DNA of 64,000 bases, from assembly GCA_964526965.1 (NCBI GenBank), contig CAZGML010000007.1:39957-103956 (forward strand), given 5' to 3'. The stretch is from UBA6265 sp964526965. Lineage in GTDB: Bacteria; Chloroflexota; Chloroflexia; Thermomicrobiales; UBA6265. The notes under the pieces were generated by a model. That model had not been told where the DNA came from. It saw only the letters and a list, made by a program, of their open reading frames with translations, and did not search any database. This document shows positions 17,321 to 24,907 of the stretch, in pieces (position 1 is the first letter of the stretch; each line of letters opens with the position of its first letter). Both the position numbers and the translations under genes were made by a program.

Positions 17321-19897
17321 ATGCAACTGGGGCACAAACCGGATCATTTTCAGCAACAGGCCATCGATTCCACGGCACAGGGTATTCGTATAGTGGCGCC
17401 GGCTGGCTCGGGCAAGAGCGAAACACTGGCCCGCCGCATAGCGAAACGCGTGCAGCACGACGGAATTGATCCGCAGCGGATTCTGGTACTTACCTTCGAC
17501 AACGCCGCCAAGAAGAGCCTCACGGGATTCTTCAATGGGCTGCTCGACCGCAAACAGATGCCCAAGATACGCACGTTTAACTCGCATGGCAATCAAATAC
17601 TCAGACAGTACTTCCCCAGTGAGCGGGCTGAACTTCCCAACGCGCGCGGCTCGCATGAGGTACACGATCTTAGGCGGTCGTTCCTGAATATGGGACATGA
17701 TTTTCCCGTACTCTCCTGGGATGGTGTGCCCCGCACAATGATCGAGACATTCAGTTCGCTTAAGAACCAGGGATTCTATCCAGGCAGAAATGGTGAGCGT
17801 GAACGGCAAACAAAATGGCTGCGCGACGAATACCTGCAGCTGCCGCGCCAGGGCGAGAGCACATCCCTGGAAGAGTACTGGGGCATGCCTTCCGCAGTGC
17901 CATCTGAGGATAATTACTCGATCCAGCTGAGCGGAATCCTCGATGCGTTCGAGCAGTTCGATGCGGGCATGCGAACGCTCGGACGTATGGACTACGAGGA
18001 TCAAAAATCTCGCGCTGTTGAGCAATTACGCCGCTCGCGATCCACATGTGAGCAGTTGCAGGCCGAGTTCGATGAAGTGGTGGTGGACGAGTGCCAGGAC
18101 ATCAGTCGGCTTGATGCGATGCTGGTCTACTACTCTGCCGGACCGAAAACACTCGTTGTGCTGGCCGGAGATGATGACCAGACGCTGTACGAGTGGCGCA
18201 ATGCACATTCGCTGTACCTTCGGCATCCGGAGATCGTATTTAAGGGAATCGAGTTCGAGACCATTCACCTCAACCTGAACTACCGCTCTCCACAGGCCAT
18301 TCTCGGGCCGGCGGTAAACCTGATTTCACACAACGTCGAGCGCATCGAGAAATCGCCATCCAGCGGTGTTCTTGAACCGGGCGAGATCGAAGTGCAGGCG
18401 ATGGGTTCACAACGACAGATGGACGAAGCGCTGGTCGCCAATATCAAACGCGAGCTGGAGGCCGGACGGCCGCCAGAGGAGATAGCGGTGTTATGCCACG
18501 CGCGACAAGACCGGGCGATGAAAATCCCGATTGAAAAGCGCTTGCGCGATGCCGGTATCCCGATTGTGGAGGCCAGCAGTGACGAGCGGATCAATAAACC
18601 CGGTGTTTGGGTGCGGAGCTTTCTCAAATCGAAGGGACGTCAGTGGCCGATTGTGTTTATCCCGGCGGTGAATGATCGAGAAGTTCCCGATACAGAAAGT
18701 ATCCGCAAAGGCAAGGTGGAATCAATTCGCCGACGATTCTACGTCGCCATGACCCGCGCCAGCGAGAAACTCGTGCTGAGTTACGTGCGCGGTGGAGACG
18801 GGGATCGCATCGATCTCACTGCCGAAGGCGAAGTGGTGGGCACGAATGGGGCGAGTCGGTTCCTGTTCGAAGCCGGTCTGGTTAACGCGGAAGAAGCACC
18901 TGCCGTTACTGAACCGGAGGATGCCCCAGCTCCGATTCCAGCAGTTGAAGAGCCGGTTCACTCCCCTACTCAGACGCAACCCCAGGCCAATCCAACAGCC
19001 GCACAACCGAAACCGGAGAAGCCAAAAAAGCGTGTGCGACCGAAGAAGTGGGAACCGTATGCTCCGGAGACGCGCAAGCTGGCAAAGGCGGTATCGGAAT
19101 GGGAAGCCGGCGATTACGACAATGCGATTTTCTGTGCCTGGGCGCCCCTGGAAAGCGTGTTGCACCGACTGGTGAAGTTTCCGCCCGGCACAAAGAACAC
19201 CGATCTGGTTTCGTTGATCGATGAGGCCGAAATGCAGGGTGTGATCAGTGAGGAGTGGAAAAATCGCCTTCACTTGTGGCGACGGATTCGGAACCAGGCG
19301 CTCCACAACAATCCGGCCAAACGCCAGTTCAAACCCGAGAAGTTTCACGACTATGGATTCCAACTCGTTGATGGTGCACCCGGGTTCTTCACACATCTCG
19401 CGGAACTGAACGCGCCGAAGCAAATGGTGCTGGAAACGCAGGATGAGTTCCTGAAGAAGCTGGGAAACCTGGTAACCCAGATTCAGCAGGGAAAACCATC
19501 TCCCCTGCTCGGTCGACCGCTCAAGGCGATCCGTTTCCATCCGGAGCAAGACACGTTTGATATCCTCGCGATGCAACTGATGATGGTGTTACGCGACGTG
19601 CGCTTTTACGTTCCGCCAGAGTTCCGCTGGAGCGCATCGCCCCTCATCAGCAAGTTCTCGGTGGACACGCTTGGTCATCTGCCCGAAGGGTTCCGTACTC
19701 ATCGTGCCAACAAGATGCGAATGGATGCGGGTGAAGAACAGAATCAGCTGATGGCGCGGTTCGACCGGATGCTGAAACAGGAGTGCGGCGAAACCGACCC
19801 GGGTTCGTTTCTGCGGGAGCGACTCAGTAACGGCATCGCGCTGGAGAACGGCAACTTCCACTCAGGGCTAAAGTTGAACCCGAAGGTGAAGGTCTAG
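17321..19897 (+). CDS. UvrD/Rep-type helicase fused to a HEPN-like domain
   Basis: The 858-aa protein has a compact superfamily 1 helicase in residues 1-500: Walker A APAGSGKSET (26-35), VVVDECQD (253-260), GDDDQTLYEWR (283-293), LNLNYRSPQAI, SKGRQWPIVFIPA and YVAMTRASEKL. The 2B subdomain is very short. A Pro/Gln/Lys-rich linker follows (about 523-580), then about 110 residues that look like a HEPN/DUF4145 domain, with GDYDNAIFCAWAPLESVLHRL and the motif RNQALH (R657-x4-H662), the signature of HEPN ribonucleases. The last 150 residues are unassigned. A GGGAAGAGAG site precedes the ATG. It stands alone, converging on a methyltransferase gene. A defence or RNA-cleaving role is an inference from the domain pair. 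Confidence 0.85.
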   Translation: MQLGHKPDHFQQQAIDSTAQGIRIVAPAGSGKSETLARRIAKRVQHDGIDPQRILVLTFDNAAKKSLTGFFNGLLDRKQMPKIRTFNSHGNQILRQYFPSERAELPNARGSHEVHDLRRSFLNMGHDFPVLSWDGVPRTMIETFSSLKNQGFYPGRNGERERQTKWLRDEYLQLPRQGESTSLEEYWGMPSAVPSEDNYSIQLSGILDAFEQFDAGMRTLGRMDYEDQKSRAVEQLRRSRSTCEQLQAEFDEVVVDECQDISRLDAMLVYYSAGPKTLVVLAGDDDQTLYEWRNAHSLYLRHPEIVFKGIEFETIHLNLNYRSPQAILGPAVNLISHNVERIEKSPSSGVLEPGEIEVQAMGSQRQMDEALVANIKRELEAGRPPEEIAVLCHARQDRAMKIPIEKRLRDAGIPIVEASSDERINKPGVWVRSFLKSKGRQWPIVFIPAVNDREVPDTESIRKGKVESIRRRFYVAMTRASEKLVLSYVRGGDGDRIDLTAEGEVVGTNGASRFLFEAGLVNAEEAPAVTEPEDAPAPIPAVEEPVHSPTQTQPQANPTAAQPKPEKPKKRVRPKKWEPYAPETRKLAKAVSEWEAGDYDNAIFCAWAPLESVLHRLVKFPPGTKNTDLVSLIDEAEMQGVISEEWKNRLHLWRRIRNQALHNNPAKRQFKPEKFHDYGFQLVDGAPGFFTHLAELNAPKQMVLETQDEFLKKLGNLVTQIQQGKPSPLLGRPLKAIRFHPEQDTFDILAMQLMMVLRDVRFYVPPEFRWSASPLISKFSVDTLGHLPEGFRTHRANKMRMDAGEEQNQLMARFDRMLKQECGETDPGSFLRERLSNGIALENGNFHSGLKLNPKVKV

Positions 19898-20556
19898 GCT
19901 GGCGGACGAGCGATAACGAAACGCATGATGCCGAAGAGGCGCCGCCGGTGCTCCTGAATGGTGTAGCCATTCTGTTCCAACGTCTCGATAGTTGTGCGAT
20001 CCAGATGGCAACCCATCGTCCGGATTTGGATCGGTGCGACGAGCTTTTGCATCCCGCCCACGAACCAGTTCGGCGAGAGAACATGCTCTATCACCACCAA
20101 CCGACCGTCTGGCCGTAAGACTCGGGCAATTTCCGCCAGTGCCTTGGGCACGTTAGGAATGGTACAGAATACCAGGCTGGCGGTAACCGTATTGAACGAG
20201 TTCGCCTCGTACCGGCTCAGGTCCTCGGCGTCGGCAATTTCCAATGTAGCGGGGATCGAAAGGCCCGCCGCTGCCGCTTTGGCTTGCGCGATCATGCCGG
20301 GGCTAATATCTATGCCAGTAAAAGATGTTACGGAATGATCATATTCTCTGAGACGGTTGAGGGTATCGCCGGCAGCGAGGCCGATTTCCAGCACATCGCC
20401 CCGCAGCTCGGACACAAGGTCATCTCGCCATTGCTCGCTGGTAAGGCGAGTTTCCGCCCTACTCTCCCGCTGCAACCAGGTGGGCGCATGGGAATCATAG
20501 ATCCTCGCAAGCCCGGTACGTTCCGGTGGTGTACGATCCGTGAAGAATTTCCGCAT
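19894..20556 (-). CDS. Class I SAM-dependent methyltransferase (Methyltransf_11/UbiE-like)
   Basis: The 220-aa protein has a Rossmann methyltransferase core: motif I VLEIGLAAGDTLNRL near residues 55-69, the acidic GIDISPGMIAQAK strand, DAEDLSRYEANSFNTVTASL and LRPDGRLVVIEHVLSP. The layout resembles UbiE and small phospholipid or thiol methyltransferases. The acceptor is unknown. Its stop overlaps the stop of the helicase gene on the other strand by 4 bases. The N-terminal YDSHAPTWLQRES stretch is typical of lipid- or quinone-type enzymes, but this is weak evidence. Confidence 0.85.
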   Translation of the reverse strand: MRKFFTDRTPPERTGLARIYDSHAPTWLQRESRAETRLTSEQWRDDLVSELRGDVLEIGLAAGDTLNRLREYDHSVTSFTGIDISPGMIAQAKAAAAGLSIPATLEIADAEDLSRYEANSFNTVTASLVFCTIPNVPKALAEIARVLRPDGRLVVIEHVLSPNWFVGGMQKLVAPIQIRTMGCHLDRTTIETLEQNGYTIQEHRRRLFGIMRFVIARPPA

Positions 20557-21029
20557 TGCGGTACCTCCTGCTCCACATGGTACATCGGCCTCTACCTCAG
20601 AGGAACGTCATGGCGAATACCCGCAGACAATCGATTCAGGCAGACGGAAGGTTTATCCGTACGGCGCTTATACGGGCGTTACGACCTGTACGTGTGCCGG
20701 AGGATTAAACAGTGAGCCTGGGGAGCGGGCAGAAGCGATGTGATTGCCGAAGGTTTGCGCAGCCTCATTGAATTGCAGGATGACTTGATGCCTGTCCTGA
20801 TTGAACATTGGTTTCGCTCCGCAACGGTAATGGACCTGTACGGGATCGCCGCCATTCAAATAGTCGTTTTGCGTTCTGAGCCCCTGATCTGGATGTTATG
20901 GAATATACGTAATCAGGAGTTTGACCATATGCGTCAAGAGATGCTGGACCAGGCGCTGGCCCTCGCGTGACAAAAACGATAGCAAGCGCAGGCGGTTGGC
21001 GATTCCTTTCAAACGGACTCTGTACATGC
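20557..21029. other. Low-coding intergenic region
   Basis: About 470 bases in which I cannot support a normal gene. A 32-codon open frame on the plus strand (20610-20708) starts with ATG behind AGAGGAACGTC and encodes an Arg-rich peptide (MANTRRQSIQADGRFIRTAL...). A further open frame at about 20740-20970 gives a peptide of mixed composition with no family resemblance. Either could be a remnant or a very small gene. Confidence 0.3.
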
Positions 21030-21812
21030 CTACTCGTGTTGACTCAACATTGACGGCAGTTCGGCAAGCGATTCGACTGTTATCCACGGCTCACCGCCAT
21101 CTGGCTGTTGCCGGCCCATACTGATCCAGACTGCGCGAATGCCATACGCCTGCGCACCAAGAACATCGCGCGGGAAGCTGTCGCCGACCATGATGGTTTC
21201 CCCGGTTGTTGCTCCGAGCGTATCAAGCGCATGCTGATAAATGCCCGGCTCCGGCTTGCCAATAGCCAACTCACCACTGATGACAATGGCATCGAAATAC
21301 TTCTCGAGACCGGTGTTATTGATCTTGGTGCGCTGTACGTCGGGGATTCCGTTGGTGACCATGCCTAAACGGTGTTTCGCTGCCAACTGTTTAAGCGCTT
21401 CTTTCGCGCCGGGGCACCAGGGGTTGGTGGCGGCCCGCTCCCGTTCGAACATGGCATCGAGTTCGGCAGCGAGATCACTATCCCCTACTCCCAGCGACTT
21501 CAGCGCATTGGTCCAGCTTTGGAGACGGAAACCAGGCCCCCATTCCCGCATGGTTTCCCAGTGATGATCGTCACCTTCGAAGCGGGCGCGGAGTCCCTCG
21601 ATTTCGCTGGTACCGATGCCATCCAGCCAATCCGGGAATGGGCCTGCCTGCCAGATTTGACGGGATGCCGCGCGGACTGCAGAAATCAGCCCTTGTGGGT
21701 CGATATCAACCTTGCTGGCGGCATAGTTTGCCGTGGCCTCGAAGGCGATATCGGTAGCTGCATCATCCTCCAGAATTGTGTCGTCCAAATCGAGGAGTAC
21801 GGTGGTAATCAC
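21030..21812 (-). CDS. HAD-family hydrolase
   Basis: The 260-aa protein has the four HAD motifs: LLDLDDTI (nucleophile Asp and acid/base Asp at about residues 7-11), a MVTNGIPDVQRTKI motif II, a Lys in AIGKPEPGIY and MVGDSFPRDVLGAQAYG. The cap region of about 100 residues between motif I and II is that of subfamily I (YjjG/phosphoglycolate-phosphatase-like). The gene starts within the last codons of the DUF188 gene (4-base overlap), so the two are cotranslated. A small phosphomonoester is the probable substrate; which one is not visible. Confidence 0.9.
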   Translation of the reverse strand: MITTVLLDLDDTILEDDAATDIAFEATANYAASKVDIDPQGLISAVRAASRQIWQAGPFPDWLDGIGTSEIEGLRARFEGDDHHWETMREWGPGFRLQSWTNALKSLGVGDSDLAAELDAMFERERAATNPWCPGAKEALKQLAAKHRLGMVTNGIPDVQRTKINNTGLEKYFDAIVISGELAIGKPEPGIYQHALDTLGATTGETIMVGDSFPRDVLGAQAYGIRAVWISMGRQQPDGGEPWITVESLAELPSMLSQHE

Positions 21813-22291
21813 AGCGTTGCCTTTCGAGAGAGTTTGTTGACAGCCGCGTCTATGGCAGACGCGAATTGCGATCGGTCCTTTTTGCTGAATGCGGGTGGTC
21901 CGCTGGTCATCTCGCCCATCTGCCTCAGCATGGCGTTGAGATCACGCGATGCGAGCGCATCGCCGATGCGATTTGGATTGAAGTGCTTGCCACGGAAATC
22001 GATGCAGTCGGCGCCGACCTCCAGGGCCCGTGCCGCGAGGGGTATATCCGCGGTCAGCACCAGGTCATCGCTTGTGGCGTGCTCGGCGATCCAGTCGTCG
22101 GCGGCATCGGGTGATCCCGGCACCACCACTGCGCTGGCGACTTTGGCGGCATCGGCCGGGATTCGAATGGGGATATTGGCTACTACCTTGAGAGGAACGT
22201 TGTAGCGAGCAGCGGTGCGGAACACGAGGTCCTTCACCGGGCAAGCATCGGCATCGAGATAGATAGTTGGTGGTGTCGCTTCGTTATTCAT
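21809..22291 (-). CDS. YaiI/YqxD (DUF188) family protein
   Basis: The 160-aa protein matches DUF188 across its length: IYLDADACPVKDLVFRTAAR at the start, GSPDAADDWIAEHAT, DLVLTADIPLAARALEVGA and the C-terminal MRQMGEMTSGPPAFSKKDRS block. The fold belongs to the PIN-like nuclease superfamily with conserved acidic residues, but no activity is established for the family. It is the first gene of a two-gene unit with the HAD hydrolase and is divergent from the nucleotidyltransferase gene. Confidence 0.92.
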   Translation of the reverse strand: MNNEATPPTIYLDADACPVKDLVFRTAARYNVPLKVVANIPIRIPADAAKVASAVVVPGSPDAADDWIAEHATSDDLVLTADIPLAARALEVGADCIDFRGKHFNPNRIGDALASRDLNAMLRQMGEMTSGPPAFSKKDRSQFASAIDAAVNKLSRKATL

Positions 22292-22365
22292 ATGTGAAGC
22301 GTACCCAACAATCAGCTTCCCGGCACGGTCGTTATACCTGGGGCAGACACGGTTGAGATATTAAT

Positions 22366-22737
22366 ATGGCCATGCATCCTGCAGTTGAAAAGCATTTGGA
22401 CGACATCCGCGCCGCCGCAGAGCGTTACGGCGTGGAGAAGTTGGAGATATTCGGGTCGGCAATGACGCCGGAATTTGATCCGGAGCGGTCGGATGTCGAT
22501 TTCATCGTGCACTACCCGCCCGGGTATGACTATGGAGTATTTCTCAAGCGGTACCTTGATCTCGAAGATGAACTGAAAGAGATTCTTGAGAGACCGGTGC
22601 AACTTGTAATGACGAGTGCGCTCAAGAAGGAATCTTTTCGGCGCAATGCTGGAGCTACGAGGACACTCATCTATGTCGCAACACGACCTGATTCAGGAAC
22701 TCCAGGACATCAGAAGATATTCCCAGCTCGTTCTTGA
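22366..22737 (+). CDS. MntA-type minimal nucleotidyltransferase
   Basis: The 123-aa protein has the minimal nucleotidyltransferase motif: IFGSAM followed after 11 residues by DVD (SDVDFIV), then LKRYLDLEDELKEILERPVQLV. Relatives are the antitoxin half of the MntA-HepT (MNT-HEPN) type VII toxin-antitoxin pairs, which adenylylate the HEPN toxin. The conserved end of the family is near RRNAGATRTLIYVA; the last 18 residues read on because no stop occurs, overlapping the HepT-like start at 22673. The toxin partner is truncated, so this gene may be an orphan antitoxin. Confidence 0.85.
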   Translation: MAMHPAVEKHLDDIRAAAERYGVEKLEIFGSAMTPEFDPERSDVDFIVHYPPGYDYGVFLKRYLDLEDELKEILERPVQLVMTSALKKESFRRNAGATRTLIYVATRPDSGTPGHQKIFPARS

Positions 22738-22801
22738 GCACACGTCCAGCATGACCTTTGACGACTATACGGAGGATATGGTCACGCAATACGAAAAATA
22801 G
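22673..22801 (+). pseudogene. Truncated HepT (DUF86) HEPN toxin remnant
   Basis: This 42-codon frame starts with MSQHDLIQELQDIRRYSQLV and LEHTSSMTFDDYTED, the usual first helix and loop of DUF86/HepT proteins, and stops at TAG (22799-22801) right after TQYEK. Complete HepT proteins are roughly 110-140 aa, and the catalytic Rx4-6H and minor-groove residues lie in the missing C-terminal part. The hsp20 terminator and gene follow immediately, so the rest was lost by deletion rather than by a single stop. It overlaps the 3' end of the nucleotidyltransferase gene, as in intact pairs. Confidence 0.7.
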
Positions 22802-22804
22802 TTA

Positions 22805-22824
22805 AGGGGCCCTTGCGGGCCCCT
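22805..22824 (-). terminator. Terminator of hsp20
   Basis: AGGGGCCC-TTGC-GGGCCCCT is a perfect GC-rich 8-base stem with a 4-base loop. On the minus strand it is followed by TTAACTATTTTTC. It lies 11 bases after the hsp20 stop. Confidence 0.75.
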
Positions 22825-22835
22825 GTGTGCTGCCG

Positions 22836-23381
22836 TTAATCGGCGGGAACGGCGTCTTTTTCACTTTCCGCTGCGTCGGCGGTATCAGCGTTATCGGCGG
22901 CAAGTTCTGCAACCTGCTGCTCACTCGTAACGGTAACCGGGATTCGGCGGGGCTTGCTGACCTCAAGCTTCGGTAGCTTGATGCGGAGCAATCCGTTGGA
23001 GAACCCGGCCTCGACAGTCGACTCATCGATCTCGAATGGCAACCGGATGCGACGTTCGTATTCGCCGCGCGGAATCTCGGCCATGTACCAGGTGACGGGC
23101 TCGCCGTGCTCGTCTTCCTGCTTGCGGTCGGCGCTGAGGCTACCGGCAATGGTCAGGGTGTCTTTCTCGACAGAGACTTCGACGTTCTCCGGATGCATTC
23201 CGGGCATCGAGGCAAGGACCATAGCGTGGTCATTGGTCACGTAGAGATCAACTGGCATGCTCGACTGTGCTGTGTGGGTGTTACCAGCTTTGCGGCGAGA
23301 GCGTCTCGGCAACGAGGTTGCTTGATCCAGCGCATCGAATGCGGAAAGGATATCGTAGAACGGAGTGTTGCGAGTAATCAT
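22836..23381 (-). CDS. Hsp20/alpha-crystallin small heat-shock protein
   Basis: The 181-aa protein has a short N-terminal arm, an alpha-crystallin domain from about residue 42 to 140 (VDLYVTNDHAMVLASMPGM, VEVSVEKDTLTIAG, GEYERRIRLPFEIDE, NGLLRIKLPKLE) and an acidic Ala/Asp/Glu tail. The C-terminal anchoring motif I-x-I/V is visible as RIPVTV. It is an ATP-independent holdase that keeps unfolding proteins soluble. An upstream near-consensus promoter with an overlapping inverted repeat suggests tight repressor control. Confidence 0.95.
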   Translation of the reverse strand: MITRNTPFYDILSAFDALDQATSLPRRSRRKAGNTHTAQSSMPVDLYVTNDHAMVLASMPGMHPENVEVSVEKDTLTIAGSLSADRKQEDEHGEPVTWYMAEIPRGEYERRIRLPFEIDESTVEAGFSNGLLRIKLPKLEVSKPRRIPVTVTSEQQVAELAADNADTADAAESEKDAVPAD

Positions 23382-23443
23382 GTAAGACCTCCTCTCATGA
23401 AACCAAGCGTGTTGTGGATGGCATCACCCATCTCACTACCTTC

Positions 23444-23472
23444 AGTATAAGATATCTGACACTAATTGTCAA
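23444..23472 (-). promoter_or_regulatory. hsp20 promoter with operator-like inverted repeat
   Basis: On the minus strand TTGACA (23472-23467) and TATACT (23449-23444) are separated by exactly 17 bases, a near-perfect sigma70-type promoter about 65 bases before the ATG. TGACA-CTAAT-TGTCA (23457-23471), an inverted repeat, overlaps the -35 box and spacer, an ideal place for a repressor. It does not match CIRCE or HAIR. Confidence 0.75.
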
Positions 23473-23531
23473 CACACCTGATATACATCGACTCATCTTT
23501 GTGATCATGATACTCATGACCTGGTCGTGAG

Positions 23532-24851
23532 TCAATCTGGCCATGTCCATGGTTCTGCTGGTATCTCCCCCACGGCCAGCACGTCCAACAGATCCCCAAG
23601 CCCGAGCGGGTAGACGGTTTCATGGCTTACGCGGATTTCCGCAGATGAAAACCATGCTCCGGCATCGTAGTGGGACTGCTCATGCTCGGTCATCTGATCA
23701 TTGCGCGGGCGCTGACCATTCAACTTCACGACGAAGTAGCGCTCTTTTGCCATGTACGGTTTTGACTTGTGTTGCTCCAGTCGTTCCCGCATTGCAACCA
23801 TGGGGCCAAGCTCTGCATCGTTAATCGCACACTCTTCCCACAACTCGCGGCAGGCCGCATCTTCCCATGTTTCGCCCTCTTCTACTCCACCGCCGGGAAG
23901 GATCCAGCGTGGCCGCAGCGGATCATTGATGCGCAACATCCACACCCGATATTCGGTATCCAGCAGTATGAGGCGCGAGCTTTTTCGCACAGGTAGGCCA
24001 GATTCACGCTGGTCTCGTTCTTCAACAAGCTGCCGGATGTCCTCCAGATGCATGCTCCAGGCAAGGTCGGATTGGGCGCGTTCCTCGTTCAGATCATCGA
24101 GGATGCGCCGGCCGAGATCTTCAATCCCCTCCTCTGCTGGCGCTGACTTCACCGCTTGCTCCAGCGCTTCCAGATATCGCCGGTCGGCATCGAGGCGGCG
24201 CTGTGCCTCGGTACGATCAGCTGGTTTGCCGTGGCCAGGAACGATCCACTTGACCCGATCGATAATCCCCTGCAGGCGATTCAACGTTTGCAGGTAGAGC
24301 GCCACTGCCCGGCTGCCGCCCTCCAGGCTTGGAGTCTCGACATCACTCAGCGTGTCTGCGACGAATGCGACCCGCTGATCGGGCAAGAGCAACGCAGACT
24401 GTCCATCCGCATGGCCGGGTATGTGAATAATCTCCACTTGAACCCCGGCGATTGAGTTGGCTCCCCAGGCAATCGGCTCTTCCTGGAAAAGCAGGGAACG
24501 ATCCCACAACTCGGAGCCATCCGATTCTCCTTGCCCGGCGATCTCAGCCTCTGTCGAAGTGAGGATTTGGAGTATCCGGTCCCGGTCTTGTGCGATGTGG
24601 GCGATTGTGTCTGGTGTGGCGTAACGAGGAACATCCTCTCCCAACACTCGGTGCCACAGTACGTGATCCCAATGTGAATGCGTGCAGAACCCTGCGGCCA
24701 CCTTGCCAGCGACTGCAGCTATCGCCTTGAACTCAGGTTCGAATATGCCGGGATCAATCAGGATAGCGCCTTGTGGACCGTGGACGATACCGGTGTTGGT
24801 TTCCCACAGTCGAGAGGTGTTGACGCTAACCTCCGGGGTAAGTTGTTGCAT
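23532..24851 (-). CDS. MBL-fold hydrolase fused to a NUDIX domain
   Basis: The 439-aa protein has an N-terminal metallo-beta-lactamase fold (residues 1-230) with the zinc motif HSHWDH (58-63), further ligands in IPGHADGQ and FVADTLSD, and VPGHGKP. After a helical linker (about 230-275) comes a NUDIX hydrolase domain. Its Nudix box begins at PGGGVEEGE (about residue 318) and contains the REL...EE core. The NUDIX C-terminus resembles enzymes hydrolysing nucleoside diphosphate derivatives. Fusion of the two hydrolases on one chain is uncommon and may couple two steps of one degradation or detoxification path. The gene stands alone between hsp20 and the LCP gene. Confidence 0.88.
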   Translation of the reverse strand: MQQLTPEVSVNTSRLWETNTGIVHGPQGAILIDPGIFEPEFKAIAAVAGKVAAGFCTHSHWDHVLWHRVLGEDVPRYATPDTIAHIAQDRDRILQILTSTEAEIAGQGESDGSELWDRSLLFQEEPIAWGANSIAGVQVEIIHIPGHADGQSALLLPDQRVAFVADTLSDVETPSLEGGSRAVALYLQTLNRLQGIIDRVKWIVPGHGKPADRTEAQRRLDADRRYLEALEQAVKSAPAEEGIEDLGRRILDDLNEERAQSDLAWSMHLEDIRQLVEERDQRESGLPVRKSSRLILLDTEYRVWMLRINDPLRPRWILPGGGVEEGETWEDAACRELWEECAINDAELGPMVAMRERLEQHKSKPYMAKERYFVVKLNGQRPRNDQMTEHEQSHYDAGAWFSSAEIRVSHETVYPLGLGDLLDVLAVGEIPAEPWTWPD

Positions 24852-24907
24852 GGCTTGTCCAGTCGCTATCAGGAAGAACCGCCTGGTCGCCGATGAGGGA
24901 GCGCCAG

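Noticed and set aside
20557..21029. One or more small genes between the methyltransferase and HAD genes
   Set aside because: Frames are short, without family resemblance, and only the 32-codon frame has a plausible ribosome site; left as an unassigned region.
23382..23531. CIRCE or HAIR heat-shock operator for hsp20
   Set aside because: Neither TTAGCACTC-N9-GAGTGCTAA nor the CTTGAGT-type repeat is present; another inverted repeat is.
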